Part shown: one piece after another, positions 32,219 through 41,019 of the stretch | Layout: each line of letters starts with the position of its first letter | Numbering within the stretch: position 1 is the stretch's first letter | DNA from: Variovorax paradoxus | Lineage (GTDB): Bacteria; Pseudomonadota; Gammaproteobacteria; Burkholderiales; Burkholderiaceae_C | Assembly (NCBI RefSeq): GCF_030811855.1 | Contig: NZ_JAUSRN010000002.1 | Coordinates: 310,001-374,000 of the forward strand | Length of the DNA: 64,000 nucleotides | Reading direction: 5' to 3' | Position numbers and translations under genes: made by a program | Notes under the pieces: model-generated | Databases searched by the model: none | Told to the model about the DNA's origin: nothing | The model's input: only the letters and a program-made list of their open reading frames with translations

Positions 32219-33316
32219 ATGCTTGAAACCCGTGCCGCGCATTCGCGGCATTTCTCGATATCCGTTTTCGACCCTCACAGTGTTTCCGCCGAAACCTGGC
32301 AGAAGTTCCATCGCTATTGGCGGCTTCGCACCGAGGAAGACCATCCGGGAGAGCGCCGCAGCTCCGATGCCGACACCGAGCATGCGGTGCGGGAGTACCT
32401 GCCTCTGCAAGCCTTCCATCGAGTGCTGGCAAGCTGCGACGGCGAATTCATCGGCAGCCTCACGCTGAGTTTCCGCCGCGAGGGTTCTCCCGATTGCGAC
32501 GCCTTTGCACCTTACGTCGATGCGTGGGGCGGCGTGCTGCAGCCTCACCGGCGCCGTGGCGTAGCGCGCGCACTGCTGCACGCGCTTCTCGTGTTCATGG
32601 AAGAGCGCGGCAAGACCACGGCAAGCGTCAGGGCTCACCTGCCCGAAGGCCATGCCTTCCTCTCGGCCATCGGCGCGGTTGAAAAACATCGGGCCATCGA
32701 GAACCGTGCCGCGCTTGCAACGATGCCCTGGAACGAACTGGCCCACTGGCAATCACGGGCATTCGACTCGAGCACAGGCTTGCGCGCGGAGATCCACGCG
32801 GGACGTGTTCCCTTCGATCGATTGGCTGAGCTGATCGAGCCGATGTCTGCGCTCATCAACGACGCACCCACGAATGCATTGGAAATGCCGCGGATACGCT
32901 ACGAGCTCGAGGCTTATCGCACCTGGTATGCCGACATGGACCGGCGCGGCGGGGAGCACTTTCTGGTGCTGCTGCTCGATGGCGACGAGGTGGCCGCCGT
33001 GTGCGATGCCAGCTGGGACCAGCGCTTTCCCGATCGCATGTATCAGCAGCTGACGGCCGTGGCGCCCCGTTGGCGCGGCAGGGGTCTTGCCAAGGGCGTG
33101 AAAGCCGCCATGCTGGCGCTGGTGCGCGAACGCCATCCCGAGGTGGCGACCGCCATCACGAACAACGCCGAAGTCAACGCGCCGATGCTTGCCATCAACC
33201 ACCGTCTGGGCTTTGCCGCGCACAGGCATGATGGGGTCTACCAGATCGGCCCGGAAAGCCTGAGGGCCTTCCTCTCGACCCGGCCGCTGACAACACCGAC
33301 GGAGCGGCACCCATGA
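32219..33316 (+). CDS. Tandem-GNAT acetyltransferase
   Basis: The 365-residue protein has two GNAT halves. The first has an acetyl-CoA loop VLQPHRRRGVARALLHALL near residue 115. The second has VAPRWRGRGLAKGVKAAML and INHRLGFAAH near residues 280-325. The ATG at 32219 follows AAGG; a GTG at 32174 is also in frame. Its stop overlaps the start of the RIO kinase gene (ATGA). The substrate is unknown; the coupling hints at a shared function with the kinase. Confidence 0.82.
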   Translation: MLETRAAHSRHFSISVFDPHSVSAETWQKFHRYWRLRTEEDHPGERRSSDADTEHAVREYLPLQAFHRVLASCDGEFIGSLTLSFRREGSPDCDAFAPYVDAWGGVLQPHRRRGVARALLHALLVFMEERGKTTASVRAHLPEGHAFLSAIGAVEKHRAIENRAALATMPWNELAHWQSRAFDSSTGLRAEIHAGRVPFDRLAELIEPMSALINDAPTNALEMPRIRYELEAYRTWYADMDRRGGEHFLVLLLDGDEVAAVCDASWDQRFPDRMYQQLTAVAPRWRGRGLAKGVKAAMLALVRERHPEVATAITNNAEVNAPMLAINHRLGFAAHRHDGVYQIGPESLRAFLSTRPLTTPTERHP

Positions 33317-34164
33317 AAGCACCACCACGCCTGCAGGCGCTGGTCAACGAAGGACTGATCGATACGGTGGTACGACAGCTGATGAGCGGCAAGGAAGCCA
33401 TGGTTTACGTGGTGCGCTGCGGAGACGAGACACGCTGCGCCAAGGTTTACAAGGAAGCCGACAAGCGCAGTTTTCGCCAGGCGGTTGACTACACCGAGAA
33501 CCGCCGCGTGCGCAATTCGCGCGAAACGCGCGCCATGGCCAAGGGCACGCGCTTCGGCCGCCAGGTGACCGAGGCCATCTGGCAGAGCGCCGAGGTCGAT
33601 GCGCTCTACCGGCTGGCGGCGGCCGGCGTGCGCGTGCCGGTGCCCTACAACTTCTTGGAGGGCGTGCTGCTGATGGAGCTGGTGACCGACGCCAACGGCG
33701 ATGCGGCCCCGCGCCTGAACGACGTGGCCTTCACGCCCGACGAGGCCATGCAGCACCACGCCAGCCTGCTGAAGGAGGTGGTGCGCATGCTGTGCGCGGG
33801 GGTCGTGCACGGCGACCTGTCGGAGTTCAACGTGCTGCTGGCAGCCGACGGCCCGGTGGTCATCGACCTGCCGCAGGCCGTGGATGCGGCGGGCAACAAC
33901 CACGCCAAACGCATGCTGCTGCGCGACGTGGAGAACCTGCGCAACTTCTTCGGCCAGTTTGCGCCGGCGCTCCTGGGCACACACTACGGCGACGAGATCT
34001 GGCACCTGTACGAGCGCGGTCTGCTGCGCGTCGAAACGGTGCTGACCGGCACCCACGTACGCGACACCGGGCCGGTCGACTTGGGCAACGTGCTGCGCGA
34101 GGTGGACGACGCGCGCGAGGAAGAAGCGGCGCGGCGCCTGCGCATGCAATTGCCGAGGCTGTAG
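33313..34164 (+). CDS. RIO1-like serine/threonine protein kinase
   Basis: The 283-residue kinase has a P-loop region SGKEAMVYVVRC with the Lys in CAKVYK. Its catalytic loop is VVHGDLSEFNVLL and its metal-binding segment VVIDLPQAVD. These are RIO kinase features, including the RIO-type HGDxSEFN loop. Stand-alone bacterial members of this type exist in proteobacteria with unknown targets. It is translationally coupled to the GNAT gene by an ATGA overlap. Confidence 0.88.
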   Translation: MKAPPRLQALVNEGLIDTVVRQLMSGKEAMVYVVRCGDETRCAKVYKEADKRSFRQAVDYTENRRVRNSRETRAMAKGTRFGRQVTEAIWQSAEVDALYRLAAAGVRVPVPYNFLEGVLLMELVTDANGDAAPRLNDVAFTPDEAMQHHASLLKEVVRMLCAGVVHGDLSEFNVLLAADGPVVIDLPQAVDAAGNNHAKRMLLRDVENLRNFFGQFAPALLGTHYGDEIWHLYERGLLRVETVLTGTHVRDTGPVDLGNVLREVDDAREEEAARRLRMQLPRL

Positions 34165-34173
34165 CGCCAGGCC

Positions 34174-34515
34174 TCAGGGCCGTTGGTTCTTCAGCTCGCG
34201 CAATTGCTCCTCGGCATGCTCGAGTTCTGCCCTGAGCAATTGGATGTCGTGCTCCAGTTTGTCGATGCGCGCGGCACGGCTCATGGAAGGGTCGGACGCC
34301 TCGCAGCGCGTGCGCAGCGCAGCCAGGGCTTCGGCGAGTTGCCGCCGGCGCAGCATCTGGCCCCGCGAGCGCGCAAGGTCGATGTCGCGCTCCAGCGCAG
34401 CTTCTTCGGCTTGGCACGAAGCGGCGCTCGGCGGTTCAACGGCTTGCGCTTGCGCCTGCGCGAAGGCGGATGCGGCCAGGACCAGCAGCGCAGCGGCGAG
34501 GAGGCCGCGCTTCAT
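34174..34515 (-). CDS. DUF1090-like periplasmic coiled-coil protein
   Basis: The 113-residue protein starts with a signal peptide (KRGLLAAALLVLAASAFAQAQA) and is then almost wholly charged helix (ASCQAEEAALERDIDLARSR, ending HAEEQLRELKNQRP). This matches DUF1090 proteins, whose function is unknown. It lies 104 bases after homoserine dehydrogenase on the same strand and is convergent to the RIO kinase gene. Confidence 0.75.
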   Translation of the reverse strand: MKRGLLAAALLVLAASAFAQAQAQAVEPPSAASCQAEEAALERDIDLARSRGQMLRRRQLAEALAALRTRCEASDPSMSRAARIDKLEHDIQLLRAELEHAEEQLRELKNQRP

Positions 34516-34619
34516 GCCCGGCTCCTGTTGTTGCCCTTGAAAGCCACCGTGCCGATCGAAACCCATTGCCGCTTCCATTCTGTTAGCGGAGGCCCAGGCC
34601 CGCTGTGCCTCATTCTGTC

Positions 34620-35981
34620 TCAGGCCAGTTCTTCCACTCGCAGCGCCGTGATTTTTCCTGCGACCTGGGGATGTGCCTCCAGCGCACGCAGCGCACTGTC
34701 CAGCGCGTCCTGCCGCATCGGCTGCGTCAGCACGAGCACTTGGGGGCCCATGTCGGCCTCTGCAACCGCGGCCAACGTTGCCTGACGCACCGGCACCTGC
34801 TGCTCCGCAAGCCAGTCCGACACCGCCTCGATGTCGCCGGCCGCATGCACGGGCACGCGCAGGTAGTGTGATGAACACGTCGCGGCGCGGGGCAGCACCG
34901 GCAAGGCGCTCATCGCATGCGCATGGAACCCGAGGTGCGGCACGCGCTGCGCCGCATGGGTGCCATCGAGCCGCGCCACGTCCACCAGGTCGGCAATCAC
35001 CGCCGACGCGGTCTGCTCCGACCCGGCACCCGCGCCGTAGTACATCGTCACCCCGGCCGCATCCCCCTTGACCATGATGCCGTTCATCGACCCGTTCACA
35101 TGCGCCATGAGGTGCGATGCGGGCACGAGCGCGGGCTGCACGCGCAGCTCCATGCCCTCCTCCTTCCGGCGGGCCACGCCCAGCAGCTTGATGCGATAGC
35201 CCAGCTGCGCGGCGCAAGCCACGTCCATCCGCTGAAGCGATGTGATGCCTTCCACCTGCACGTCGTCAAACCGCACGGAAGTGCCGAACGCATTGGCGGC
35301 CAGCAGGGTGAGCTTGTGCGCGGCATCGATGCCCTCGATGTCGAAGGACGGGTCGGCCTCGGCATAGCCCAGCGTCTGTGCCTCGGCGAGCGCGGCGGCA
35401 AAGTCCAGTCCTTCACCCTCCATCTTGCTCAGGATGAAATTGGTGGTGCCGTTGATGATGCCCGCCACCCACTCGATGCGGTTGGCCGTGAGCCCTTCGC
35501 GCAGCGCCTTGACGATGGGGATGCTCACCGCCACCGCGCCCTCGTAGGCCACGGCCACGCCGTGCTGCCGGGCCGCGGCAAAGACCTCGGCTCCATGCAC
35601 CGCCAGCAGGGCCTTGTTGGCCGTAACCACGTGCTTGCCGTGCGCAATGGCGGCCAGCACCCAGTCGCGCGCCGGCCCGGTGCCGCCGGCCACTTCCACC
35701 ACCACGTCGACGTCCGGATGCGTCGCCACGCGCAGCGGGTCGTCGGTCAGCGGAACAGCACCGCCCACGATACTCGCGGCCCGTTCCAGGTTGCGCGCCG
35801 CCACCATCACCAGTTCGATCGGCCGGCCCGCTCGTCCCGCGATGTCGGCCTGGTTGCGTGCCAGCACCCGGAAAGTGCCTGCGCCGACGGTGCCGATGCC
35901 GATCATGCCCACGCGCAGTGCGCGAGGGGCCGCGGAACGGCTGGGCAAGGGTTCGAGTGACTGGACTGGATCGCGGTACAT
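34620..35981 (-). CDS. hom: Homoserine dehydrogenase
   Basis: The 453-residue enzyme reduces aspartate semialdehyde to homoserine for threonine, isoleucine and methionine synthesis. The NAD(P)-binding segment is VGMIGIGTVGAGTFRVLARN (residues about 24-43). The catalytic region contains GIINGTTNFILSKM and GYAEADPSFDIEGIDAAHKL. A C-terminal ACT domain follows (about 370-450), the usual site of threonine feedback. GGAG lies seven bases before the ATG. Threonine synthase is not next to it, so this may be a solo or second copy. The leader at 36006-36122 looks like a threonine/isoleucine attenuator. Confidence 0.93.
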   Translation of the reverse strand: MYRDPVQSLEPLPSRSAAPRALRVGMIGIGTVGAGTFRVLARNQADIAGRAGRPIELVMVAARNLERAASIVGGAVPLTDDPLRVATHPDVDVVVEVAGGTGPARDWVLAAIAHGKHVVTANKALLAVHGAEVFAAARQHGVAVAYEGAVAVSIPIVKALREGLTANRIEWVAGIINGTTNFILSKMEGEGLDFAAALAEAQTLGYAEADPSFDIEGIDAAHKLTLLAANAFGTSVRFDDVQVEGITSLQRMDVACAAQLGYRIKLLGVARRKEEGMELRVQPALVPASHLMAHVNGSMNGIMVKGDAAGVTMYYGAGAGSEQTASAVIADLVDVARLDGTHAAQRVPHLGFHAHAMSALPVLPRAATCSSHYLRVPVHAAGDIEAVSDWLAEQQVPVRQATLAAVAEADMGPQVLVLTQPMRQDALDSALRALEAHPQVAGKITALRVEELA

Positions 35982-36005
35982 GGAAATCTCCGGGTGAAAA
36001 ACAAA

Positions 36006-36030
36006 AAACCCAGCTGCCAGAGCTGGGTTT
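36006..36030 (-). terminator. Attenuator terminator upstream of hom
   Basis: A perfect 10-bp inverted repeat (AAACCCAGCT and AGCTGGGTTT, 5-base loop) is followed on the minus strand by a T-rich run (TTTGTTTTT). It lies only 24 bases before the hom ATG, in front of the gene instead of after one, as expected for an attenuator. Confidence 0.85.
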
Positions 36031-36056
36031 CATTCATTCGGAGAAGAGCGATACAC

Positions 36057-36082
36057 CAGGTGGCTGCCGAAACGGCCACCTG
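36057..36082 (-). promoter_or_regulatory. Upstream hairpin of the hom attenuator
   Basis: CAGGTGGC pairs with GCCACCTG around a 10-base loop. It begins eight bases after the leader-peptide stop and ends 26 bases before the terminator stem. This is where a pause or anti-antiterminator hairpin sits in amino-acid attenuators. I could not derive a convincing alternative antiterminator by eye. Confidence 0.65.
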
Positions 36083-36089
36083 CGCGTGC

Positions 36090-36122
36090 TCAGGAGGCCG
36101 CGGTGGTAATGGTGGTAATCAT
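36090..36122 (-). CDS. Thr/Ile leader peptide of the hom attenuator
   Basis: A 10-residue frame MITTITTAAS followed by TGA. Four of the ten codons are ACC (Thr) and two are ATT (Ile), the two end products of the pathway. The enteric thrL peptide is likewise Thr/Ile-rich. The ribosome-binding site is weak (a GGGG stretch about 18 bases upstream). It is followed by a hairpin, a terminator and hom, so ribosome stalling at Thr or Ile codons would be expected to lift termination. Confidence 0.75.
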   Translation of the reverse strand: MITTITTAAS

Positions 36123-36367
36123 TCGTGCAACCAGAGCCCCGTTCGCCCGCGCGAAGGCAGGCGTCGCCAGGCGGGCCTCGGAGGCTGCGCAGACGGAGGT
36201 GGGGGAAAAAGGGCACGACATGAAGCGCGAGTGTACACAAGACCCGCCTGACAGCGGGGATTTCCCGCGCCAAAGCTCTGAAATTCGGGGAGCAGGCCTA
36301 CATCGCTCTGCCGGCGGCAGGCCTAATGTCGTGGGGAAAAGAACTGCATCATCCAGGAGGCAGCATC
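36123..36367. other. Divergent upstream region of hom and the next plus-strand gene
   Basis: The minus strand holds the hom promoter; TACACT near 36233 is a possible -10 box without a clear -35. The plus strand ends in AGGAGG before the ATG at 36368. An imperfect direct repeat (GCAGGCCTA) occurs near 36293 and 36319. Nothing else is recognised. Confidence 0.4.
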
Positions 36368-36772
36368 ATGAAGAATTTCGTCCTAGAGCCCCACATGCGG
36401 GCAAGCTTCGGCGGGGCGTTCTACCCCACTGGCTATTCGATGGTGATGTTTCCGAGCGCGGAAGACGCCAGCCGCATCGGCCACAAACTGATCGAAGACG
36501 GCGTGAGCGGCGACGAGATCTACCTGATTCCCGCGGCAACGATCCTCGAGGAGATCAGCCCCACCGTGAGGGAGGCCGACGAGCCGCTGCCTTCGGCCGG
36601 CACCGACGCCGCGACCGTGCGCGCCTACACCAAGCTTGCGCGCGAAGGCCATACCGGCCTCTTGGTCAGGACGAAGAACGAACAGGCCGCCAACAACCTG
36701 ATGGAGGTGGTGCGCACGGTGCCCTACTCGATCGCACAGCGCTATCGCACGCTGGTCATCGAGGACCTGTGA
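36368..36772 (+). CDS. Conserved-looking small protein of unknown function
   Basis: A 134-residue, mostly soluble protein with a strong ribosome-binding site (AGGAGG, seven bases before the ATG). It reads MKNFVLEPHMRASFGGAFYP, then a helix-like SAEDASRIGHKLIEDG and a C-terminal NNLMEVVRTVPYSIAQRYRTLVIEDL. There is no signal peptide, membrane segment, Cys or recognised motif. It stands alone, divergent from hom and convergent with the antiporter gene. I do not recognise a family. Confidence 0.75.
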   Translation: MKNFVLEPHMRASFGGAFYPTGYSMVMFPSAEDASRIGHKLIEDGVSGDEIYLIPAATILEEISPTVREADEPLPSAGTDAATVRAYTKLAREGHTGLLVRTKNEQAANNLMEVVRTVPYSIAQRYRTLVIEDL

Positions 36773-36793
36773 GTCCCTGACCGCTACGGCAGC

Positions 36794-38497
36794 TCATGCT
36801 GGAGCCACGGCACGCCGCACCACGTCGCGAGCCATGGCCTGCGCCAACTCCTGTTCCCCCAGGAAGACCGTTGCGGCCGTCTCCTGCGTCAACAGCAGCG
36901 CTTCGTCTTCGTTGTGGCTGCGGATCACGGTCTCGATCGCAGGATTGAGCGTGCGCGCGATTTTCATCATCTGGCGCACGTTGATGGCGTCCGGCGTTGC
37001 AACGACCAGCACGCGGGCGCGCGCAATGTGCGCCTGGATCAGCACCTCGGAGTCGGCCGCATCGCCCCACACGGCCGCAATGCCTGCTTCGCGCAGCCTC
37101 TCGACCAGCTCGCGGTTCTGCTCGGCCACCACGTAGGGAACGTCATTCGCCTCGAGCTCGGCCGCTATGCGGCGCCCAACGCGGCCATAGCCCACCAGCA
37201 CGACCTGCCTGGACAGGTACCTGGCCTCGGTGGTGCTTGGCAATTCGGCCAGCGGATGATCGCGCGATTCGAGCCCCCGCGCCAAGGGGAAACGGGCATG
37301 CAGCCATTTTTGCAAGGGCGCGATCAAGCTGAACCACAACGGATTGGTGGCAATGGAGATCAGCGCACCGGCCAGAATGAGGCTCTGGCCTTCGACCGGC
37401 AGCACGCCGAGCGACACGCCCAGCCCCGCAAGAATGAACGAGAACTCCCCGATCTGCGCGAGGCTCGCGCTCACGGTCAGCGCGGTTCGAAGCGGGTAGC
37501 GAAACGCAAGCACCAGCGCGCAGGCCGCCAGTGACTTGCCCAGCACGATCACCCCCACCACGGCCAGCACCTGCAGCGGACGATCGATGAGCACGGACGG
37601 ATCGAAGAGCATGCCCACGGACACGAAGAACAGCACCGCGAAGGCATCGCGCAGCGGCAGCGACTCCTCCGCCGCACGGTGGCTGAATTCCGACTCGCGC
37701 ATCACCATGCCCGCGAAGAATGCGCCAAGCGCAAACGACACGCCGAACAGCGCCGCCGATGCGAAGGCAATGCTCACGGCCGCCGCTATCACGCACAGCG
37801 TGAACAGTTCTCGCGAGCCGGTGCGCGTGACCTGCCAGAGAATCCACGGGAAAGCGCGCCTTCCGACCACCAGCATCAGCGCCACGAAGCCGCCCACCTG
37901 CAGCAGCCTCAGCCCGAGCGTCTGCCAGAGAGGGTCCGGCGGCCCACCCGTCGGATCGCCCGCATGGCCACCCATTGCTCCCGCCAGCGGCGGCAACAGC
38001 ACCAGAACCAGCACCATGGCCAGGTCCTCGACCACCAGCCAACCCACGGCGATGCGGCCCGTGAACGAGTCGAGAATGCCCAGATGCTCGAGCGCCCGCA
38101 GCAACACCACCGTGCTCGCCACCGACAACGCAAGGCCGAAGACCAGCGCCTCACCCCACTGCCAATCCCACCAGAGCGCCAGCGCGCCTCCAAGCAGCGT
38201 GGCCACTGCGATCTGCGCCAACGCGCCGGGCAAAGCAATCTTGCGCACCGCCAGCAGGTCGTCCAGAGAAAAGTGCAGGCCCACGCCGAACATGAGCAGC
38301 ATCACACCGATTTCGGCCAGCTGCGCCGCAATGCCCGCATCGGCCACAAAGCCTGGCGTGAAGGGGCCGATGATCACGCCCGCGAGCAGGTAGCCCACAA
38401 GGGCCGGCAATCGCAGCCGCACCGCCAAGAAGCCGAGAACAAGCGCCAGCCCCAAGCCGGCGGCAATGGTGTTGATCAGGGAAACGCTGTGGGGCAT
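36794..38497 (-). CDS. Kef/YbaL-type cation:proton antiporter (CPA2 family)
   Basis: The 567-residue protein has an N-terminal membrane domain of about 12 helices (residues about 5-385), for example VGYLLAGVIIGPFTPGFV and MLLMFGVGLHFSLDDLLAVR. A C-terminal TrkA-N/RCK nucleotide-binding domain follows (VVLVGYGRVGRRIAAELEAN, about 415 onward). The domain order matches YbaL/RosB and Kef-type exchangers of K+ or Na+ for protons. No KefF/G partner is adjacent. Confidence 0.88.
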   Translation of the reverse strand: MPHSVSLINTIAAGLGLALVLGFLAVRLRLPALVGYLLAGVIIGPFTPGFVADAGIAAQLAEIGVMLLMFGVGLHFSLDDLLAVRKIALPGALAQIAVATLLGGALALWWDWQWGEALVFGLALSVASTVVLLRALEHLGILDSFTGRIAVGWLVVEDLAMVLVLVLLPPLAGAMGGHAGDPTGGPPDPLWQTLGLRLLQVGGFVALMLVVGRRAFPWILWQVTRTGSRELFTLCVIAAAVSIAFASAALFGVSFALGAFFAGMVMRESEFSHRAAEESLPLRDAFAVLFFVSVGMLFDPSVLIDRPLQVLAVVGVIVLGKSLAACALVLAFRYPLRTALTVSASLAQIGEFSFILAGLGVSLGVLPVEGQSLILAGALISIATNPLWFSLIAPLQKWLHARFPLARGLESRDHPLAELPSTTEARYLSRQVVLVGYGRVGRRIAAELEANDVPYVVAEQNRELVERLREAGIAAVWGDAADSEVLIQAHIARARVLVVATPDAINVRQMMKIARTLNPAIETVIRSHNEDEALLLTQETAATVFLGEQELAQAMARDVVRRAVAPA

Positions 38498-38545
38498 CGT
38501 TCCATTTTGCAGGAACGATGCCTTTCCCTCGACTTCACACGGCCA

Positions 38546-39889
38546 TCAATTGGCCATCTTGCTGACGCGAGCGCTTTCGAGCACCTCGGGCTCCTGCGCC
38601 TCGATCCAGGTCTCGTTGTTGAGCCCGGCCTGCAATCGCTCGGTGTCGAGTTCATTGGTCCACTTGGCCACGACGATGGTCGCCACGCCGTTGCCGATCA
38701 GGTTGGTAAGCGCACGGGCCTCGGACATGAAACGGTCGATGCCGAGGATGAGCGCCAGGCCCGCCACCGGCACGTGGCCCACGGCCGATAGCGTGGCCGC
38801 GAGCACGATGAAGCCGCTACCTGTGACACCCGCCGCGCCCTTCGATGTGAGCAGCAGCACGGCCAGGAGCGTGATCTCCTGCGTGAGCGTCATCGGCGTG
38901 TTGGTGGCCTGCGCAATGAACACCGCCGCCATCGTCAGATAGATGGACGTGCCGTCGAGATTGAACGAGTAGCCGGTGGGAATCACCAGCCCCACGCAAG
39001 CCTTGTTGGCGCCCAGGTTCTCCATCTTCTCCATCATGCGCGGCAGCACCGATTCGCTCGAAGAGGTGCCCAGCACGATCAGCAGCTCTTCCTTGATGTA
39101 CTTGATGAACTTCCATATGCTGAAGCCGTGGAAGCGCGCAATGAGCCCCAGCACCACGAAGATGAACAAGATGCAGGTGAGATAGAAGGTGCCCATGAGC
39201 TTGCCGAGCGAGAACAGGCTGCCGAGCCCGTACTTGCCGATGGTGAAAGCCATTGCGCCGAAGGCGCCGATGGGCGCGAGCTTCATGATGTAGCCCACGA
39301 TCACGAAAAGCACGTGCGAGCCCTTCTCGATCACGTCAAACACCAGCGTGCCGCGGCCGCCGAAGCGATGCAGCGCAAAACCGAACAGCACCGCGATCAG
39401 CAGCACCTGAAGAATCTCGCCTTTGGCGAACGCGTCGACCACCGTGTTGGGAATGACGTTGAGAAGGAAGTCGACCGTGCCGGTCATCTTGCCCGGGCCG
39501 GTGTACGAGGCAATGGCCTTGGTGTCGAGCGTGGCCGGGTCGATGTTCATGCCCGCGCCTGGCTTGAGAACATTGACCAGCAAGAGCCCGACCACGAGCG
39601 CAATGGTGCTCACAATCTCGAAGTACAAGAGCGCCAGGCCGCCGGTCTTGCCGACCTTCTTCATGTCTTCCATGCCCGCGATGCCAACCACCACTGTGCA
39701 GAAGATGATCGGCGCAATGATCATCTTGATGAGCTTGATGAAGCCGTCGCCCAGCGGCTTCATCGACGCGCCAATGTCGGGATAGAAGTGGCCGAGCAGC
39801 ACGCCGATGATTACCGCGGTGATCACCTGAACGTAGAGCGAGCGATAAAGTGGGAGCTTCCTGGGTGGTGTGCTTGTTGTGTCTGCCAT
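38546..39889 (-). CDS. dctA: C4-dicarboxylate/proton symporter DctA
   Basis: The 447-residue transporter imports succinate, malate and fumarate. It starts [25 protein letters not shown] and has [26 protein letters not shown] helices. The two substrate-site hairpins contain TSSSESVLP and [13 protein letters not shown], and [14 protein letters not shown] is also present. The start at 39889 is supported by the GGAGG-type site before it; the frame is open to 39955. A terminator for the gene behind it lies upstream at 39969-39994. Confidence 0.92.
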   Translation of the reverse strand: MADTTSTPPRKLPLYRSLYVQVITAVIIGVLLGHFYPDIGASMKPLGDGFIKLIKMIIAPIIFCTVVVGIAGMEDMKKVGKTGGLALLYFEIVSTIALVVGLLLVNVLKPGAGMNIDPATLDTKAIASYTGPGKMTGTVDFLLNVIPNTVVDAFAKGEILQVLLIAVLFGFALHRFGGRGTLVFDVIEKGSHVLFVIVGYIMKLAPIGAFGAMAFTIGKYGLGSLFSLGKLMGTFYLTCILFIFVVLGLIARFHGFSIWKFIKYIKEELLIVLGTSSSESVLPRMMEKMENLGANKACVGLVIPTGYSFNLDGTSIYLTMAAVFIAQATNTPMTLTQEITLLAVLLLTSKGAAGVTGSGFIVLAATLSAVGHVPVAGLALILGIDRFMSEARALTNLIGNGVATIVVAKWTNELDTERLQAGLNNETWIEAQEPEVLESARVSKMAN

Positions 39890-39968
39890 GTTTGCCTCCG
39901 GATCGGGTTGGAAACTGTAGGACCGTTTGAGCCGCTTTCCATTCGTAGAAGCCACATCCCTTCAAATG

Positions 39969-39994
39969 AAAAAACCCGCCGAAGCGGGTCTTTT
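39969..39994 (-). terminator. Rho-independent terminator after phaB
   Basis: On the minus strand a GACCCGC/GCGGGT stem with a four-base loop is followed by a run of T. It lies about 25 bases after the phaB stop and before dctA. Confidence 0.8.
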
Positions 39995-40017
39995 CAATCA
40001 GGTTGCGGTCAGCATGA

Positions 40018-40755
40018 TCAGTGCATGTGCAGGCCGCCGTTGACCGAGAAATCGGCCCCGGTGCTGTAGCCGCCCTCGTCGGTGGCAAGCCACGCGATGA
40101 TGGAGGCAATTTCGCTCGGCTCGCCCAGTCGCTTGACCGGAATGGTCGCGATGATCTTGTCGAGCACTTCCTGGCGGATGGCCTTGACCATGTCGGTGCC
40201 GATGTAGCCCGGGCTCACGGTATTGACCGTGACGCCCTTGTTTGCCAGCTCTTGTGCCAGCGCCATCGTGAAGCCGTGCATGCCGGCCTTGGCCGCCGAG
40301 TAGTTGGTCTGGCCCGCCTGGCCCTTGGCGCCGTTGACCGAGCTGATGTTGATGATGCGGCCCCAGCCTTTTTCGACCATGTCGCCCACCACCTGTTTGG
40401 TGACGTTGAACATGCTGTTGAGGTTGGTCTCGATGACGGCGCTCCAATCTTCGGGCGTCATCTTCAGGAACATGCGGTCCCGCGTGATGCCCGCGTTGTT
40501 GACCAGCACGTCAATGGGGCCGTGCGCCGCCTTCGCGGCCGCAAACGCCTCGACAGTGGATTGCCAGTCGCCAACATTGCCGACCGACGCATGGAACTCG
40601 AAGCCAAGCGCCTTCTGCTCGTCCAGCCATTTGGCGTGGTCGCGCGTCGGGCCGCAGCCTGCGATGACGGTGAACCCGTCCTTGTGCAGGCGCTGGCAGA
40701 TGGCAGTTCCGATGCCACCCATGCCTCCGGTGACATATGCAACCTTTTTGCTCAT
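40018..40755 (-). CDS. phaB: Acetoacetyl-CoA reductase
   Basis: The 245-residue short-chain dehydrogenase reduces acetoacetyl-CoA to (R)-3-hydroxybutyryl-CoA for PHA synthesis. The nucleotide-binding motif is VTGGMGGIGTAICQRL. The catalytic Ser and Tyr lie in NISSVNGAKGQAGQTNYSAAKAG. The C terminus ADFSVNGGLHMH is typical of PhaB. The start MSKKVAYVTGG at 40755 follows an AGGAAGA site. It sits about 9 kb from phaCA, not in the same operon. Confidence 0.93.
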   Translation of the reverse strand: MSKKVAYVTGGMGGIGTAICQRLHKDGFTVIAGCGPTRDHAKWLDEQKALGFEFHASVGNVGDWQSTVEAFAAAKAAHGPIDVLVNNAGITRDRMFLKMTPEDWSAVIETNLNSMFNVTKQVVGDMVEKGWGRIINISSVNGAKGQAGQTNYSAAKAGMHGFTMALAQELANKGVTVNTVSPGYIGTDMVKAIRQEVLDKIIATIPVKRLGEPSEIASIIAWLATDEGGYSTGADFSVNGGLHMH

Positions 40756-40935
40756 GTAATCTTCCTTGATGTGTTGCGAAGCTAAAGCCTGAACGGCCAC
40801 CTTCACTCTAGCGAATTTCAAGCCACCTATCGCTGAGGAAAACACTGAGCCAAGCTGGCAAGCAGCTGTCAATGCATGGGCGATGTGCAACCATATGCAT
40901 GAGTCTGTACCTTCTTGCGCACTGCGGGCGCCTTG

Positions 40936-40959
40936 AAGGAGTTCGAAAGTATGAATTTC
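40936..40959 (+). repeat. 24-bp repeat with ribosome-binding site and start, copy 1
   Basis: AAGGAGTTCGAAAG, one variable base, then ATGAATTTC. The same sequence lies at 42389-42412 in the same orientation, with one mismatch. Here the ATG leads into a frame antisense to the phosphodiesterase gene, so this is likely a displaced copy of a gene start. The two copies flank the phosphodiesterase gene. Confidence 0.8.
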
Positions 40960-41019
40960 CGAGCTCTCGAAATGGCGAGCCCGTTTCCCGGTCGTGGGCC
41001 AATTGCGATAGCCGCGTCG

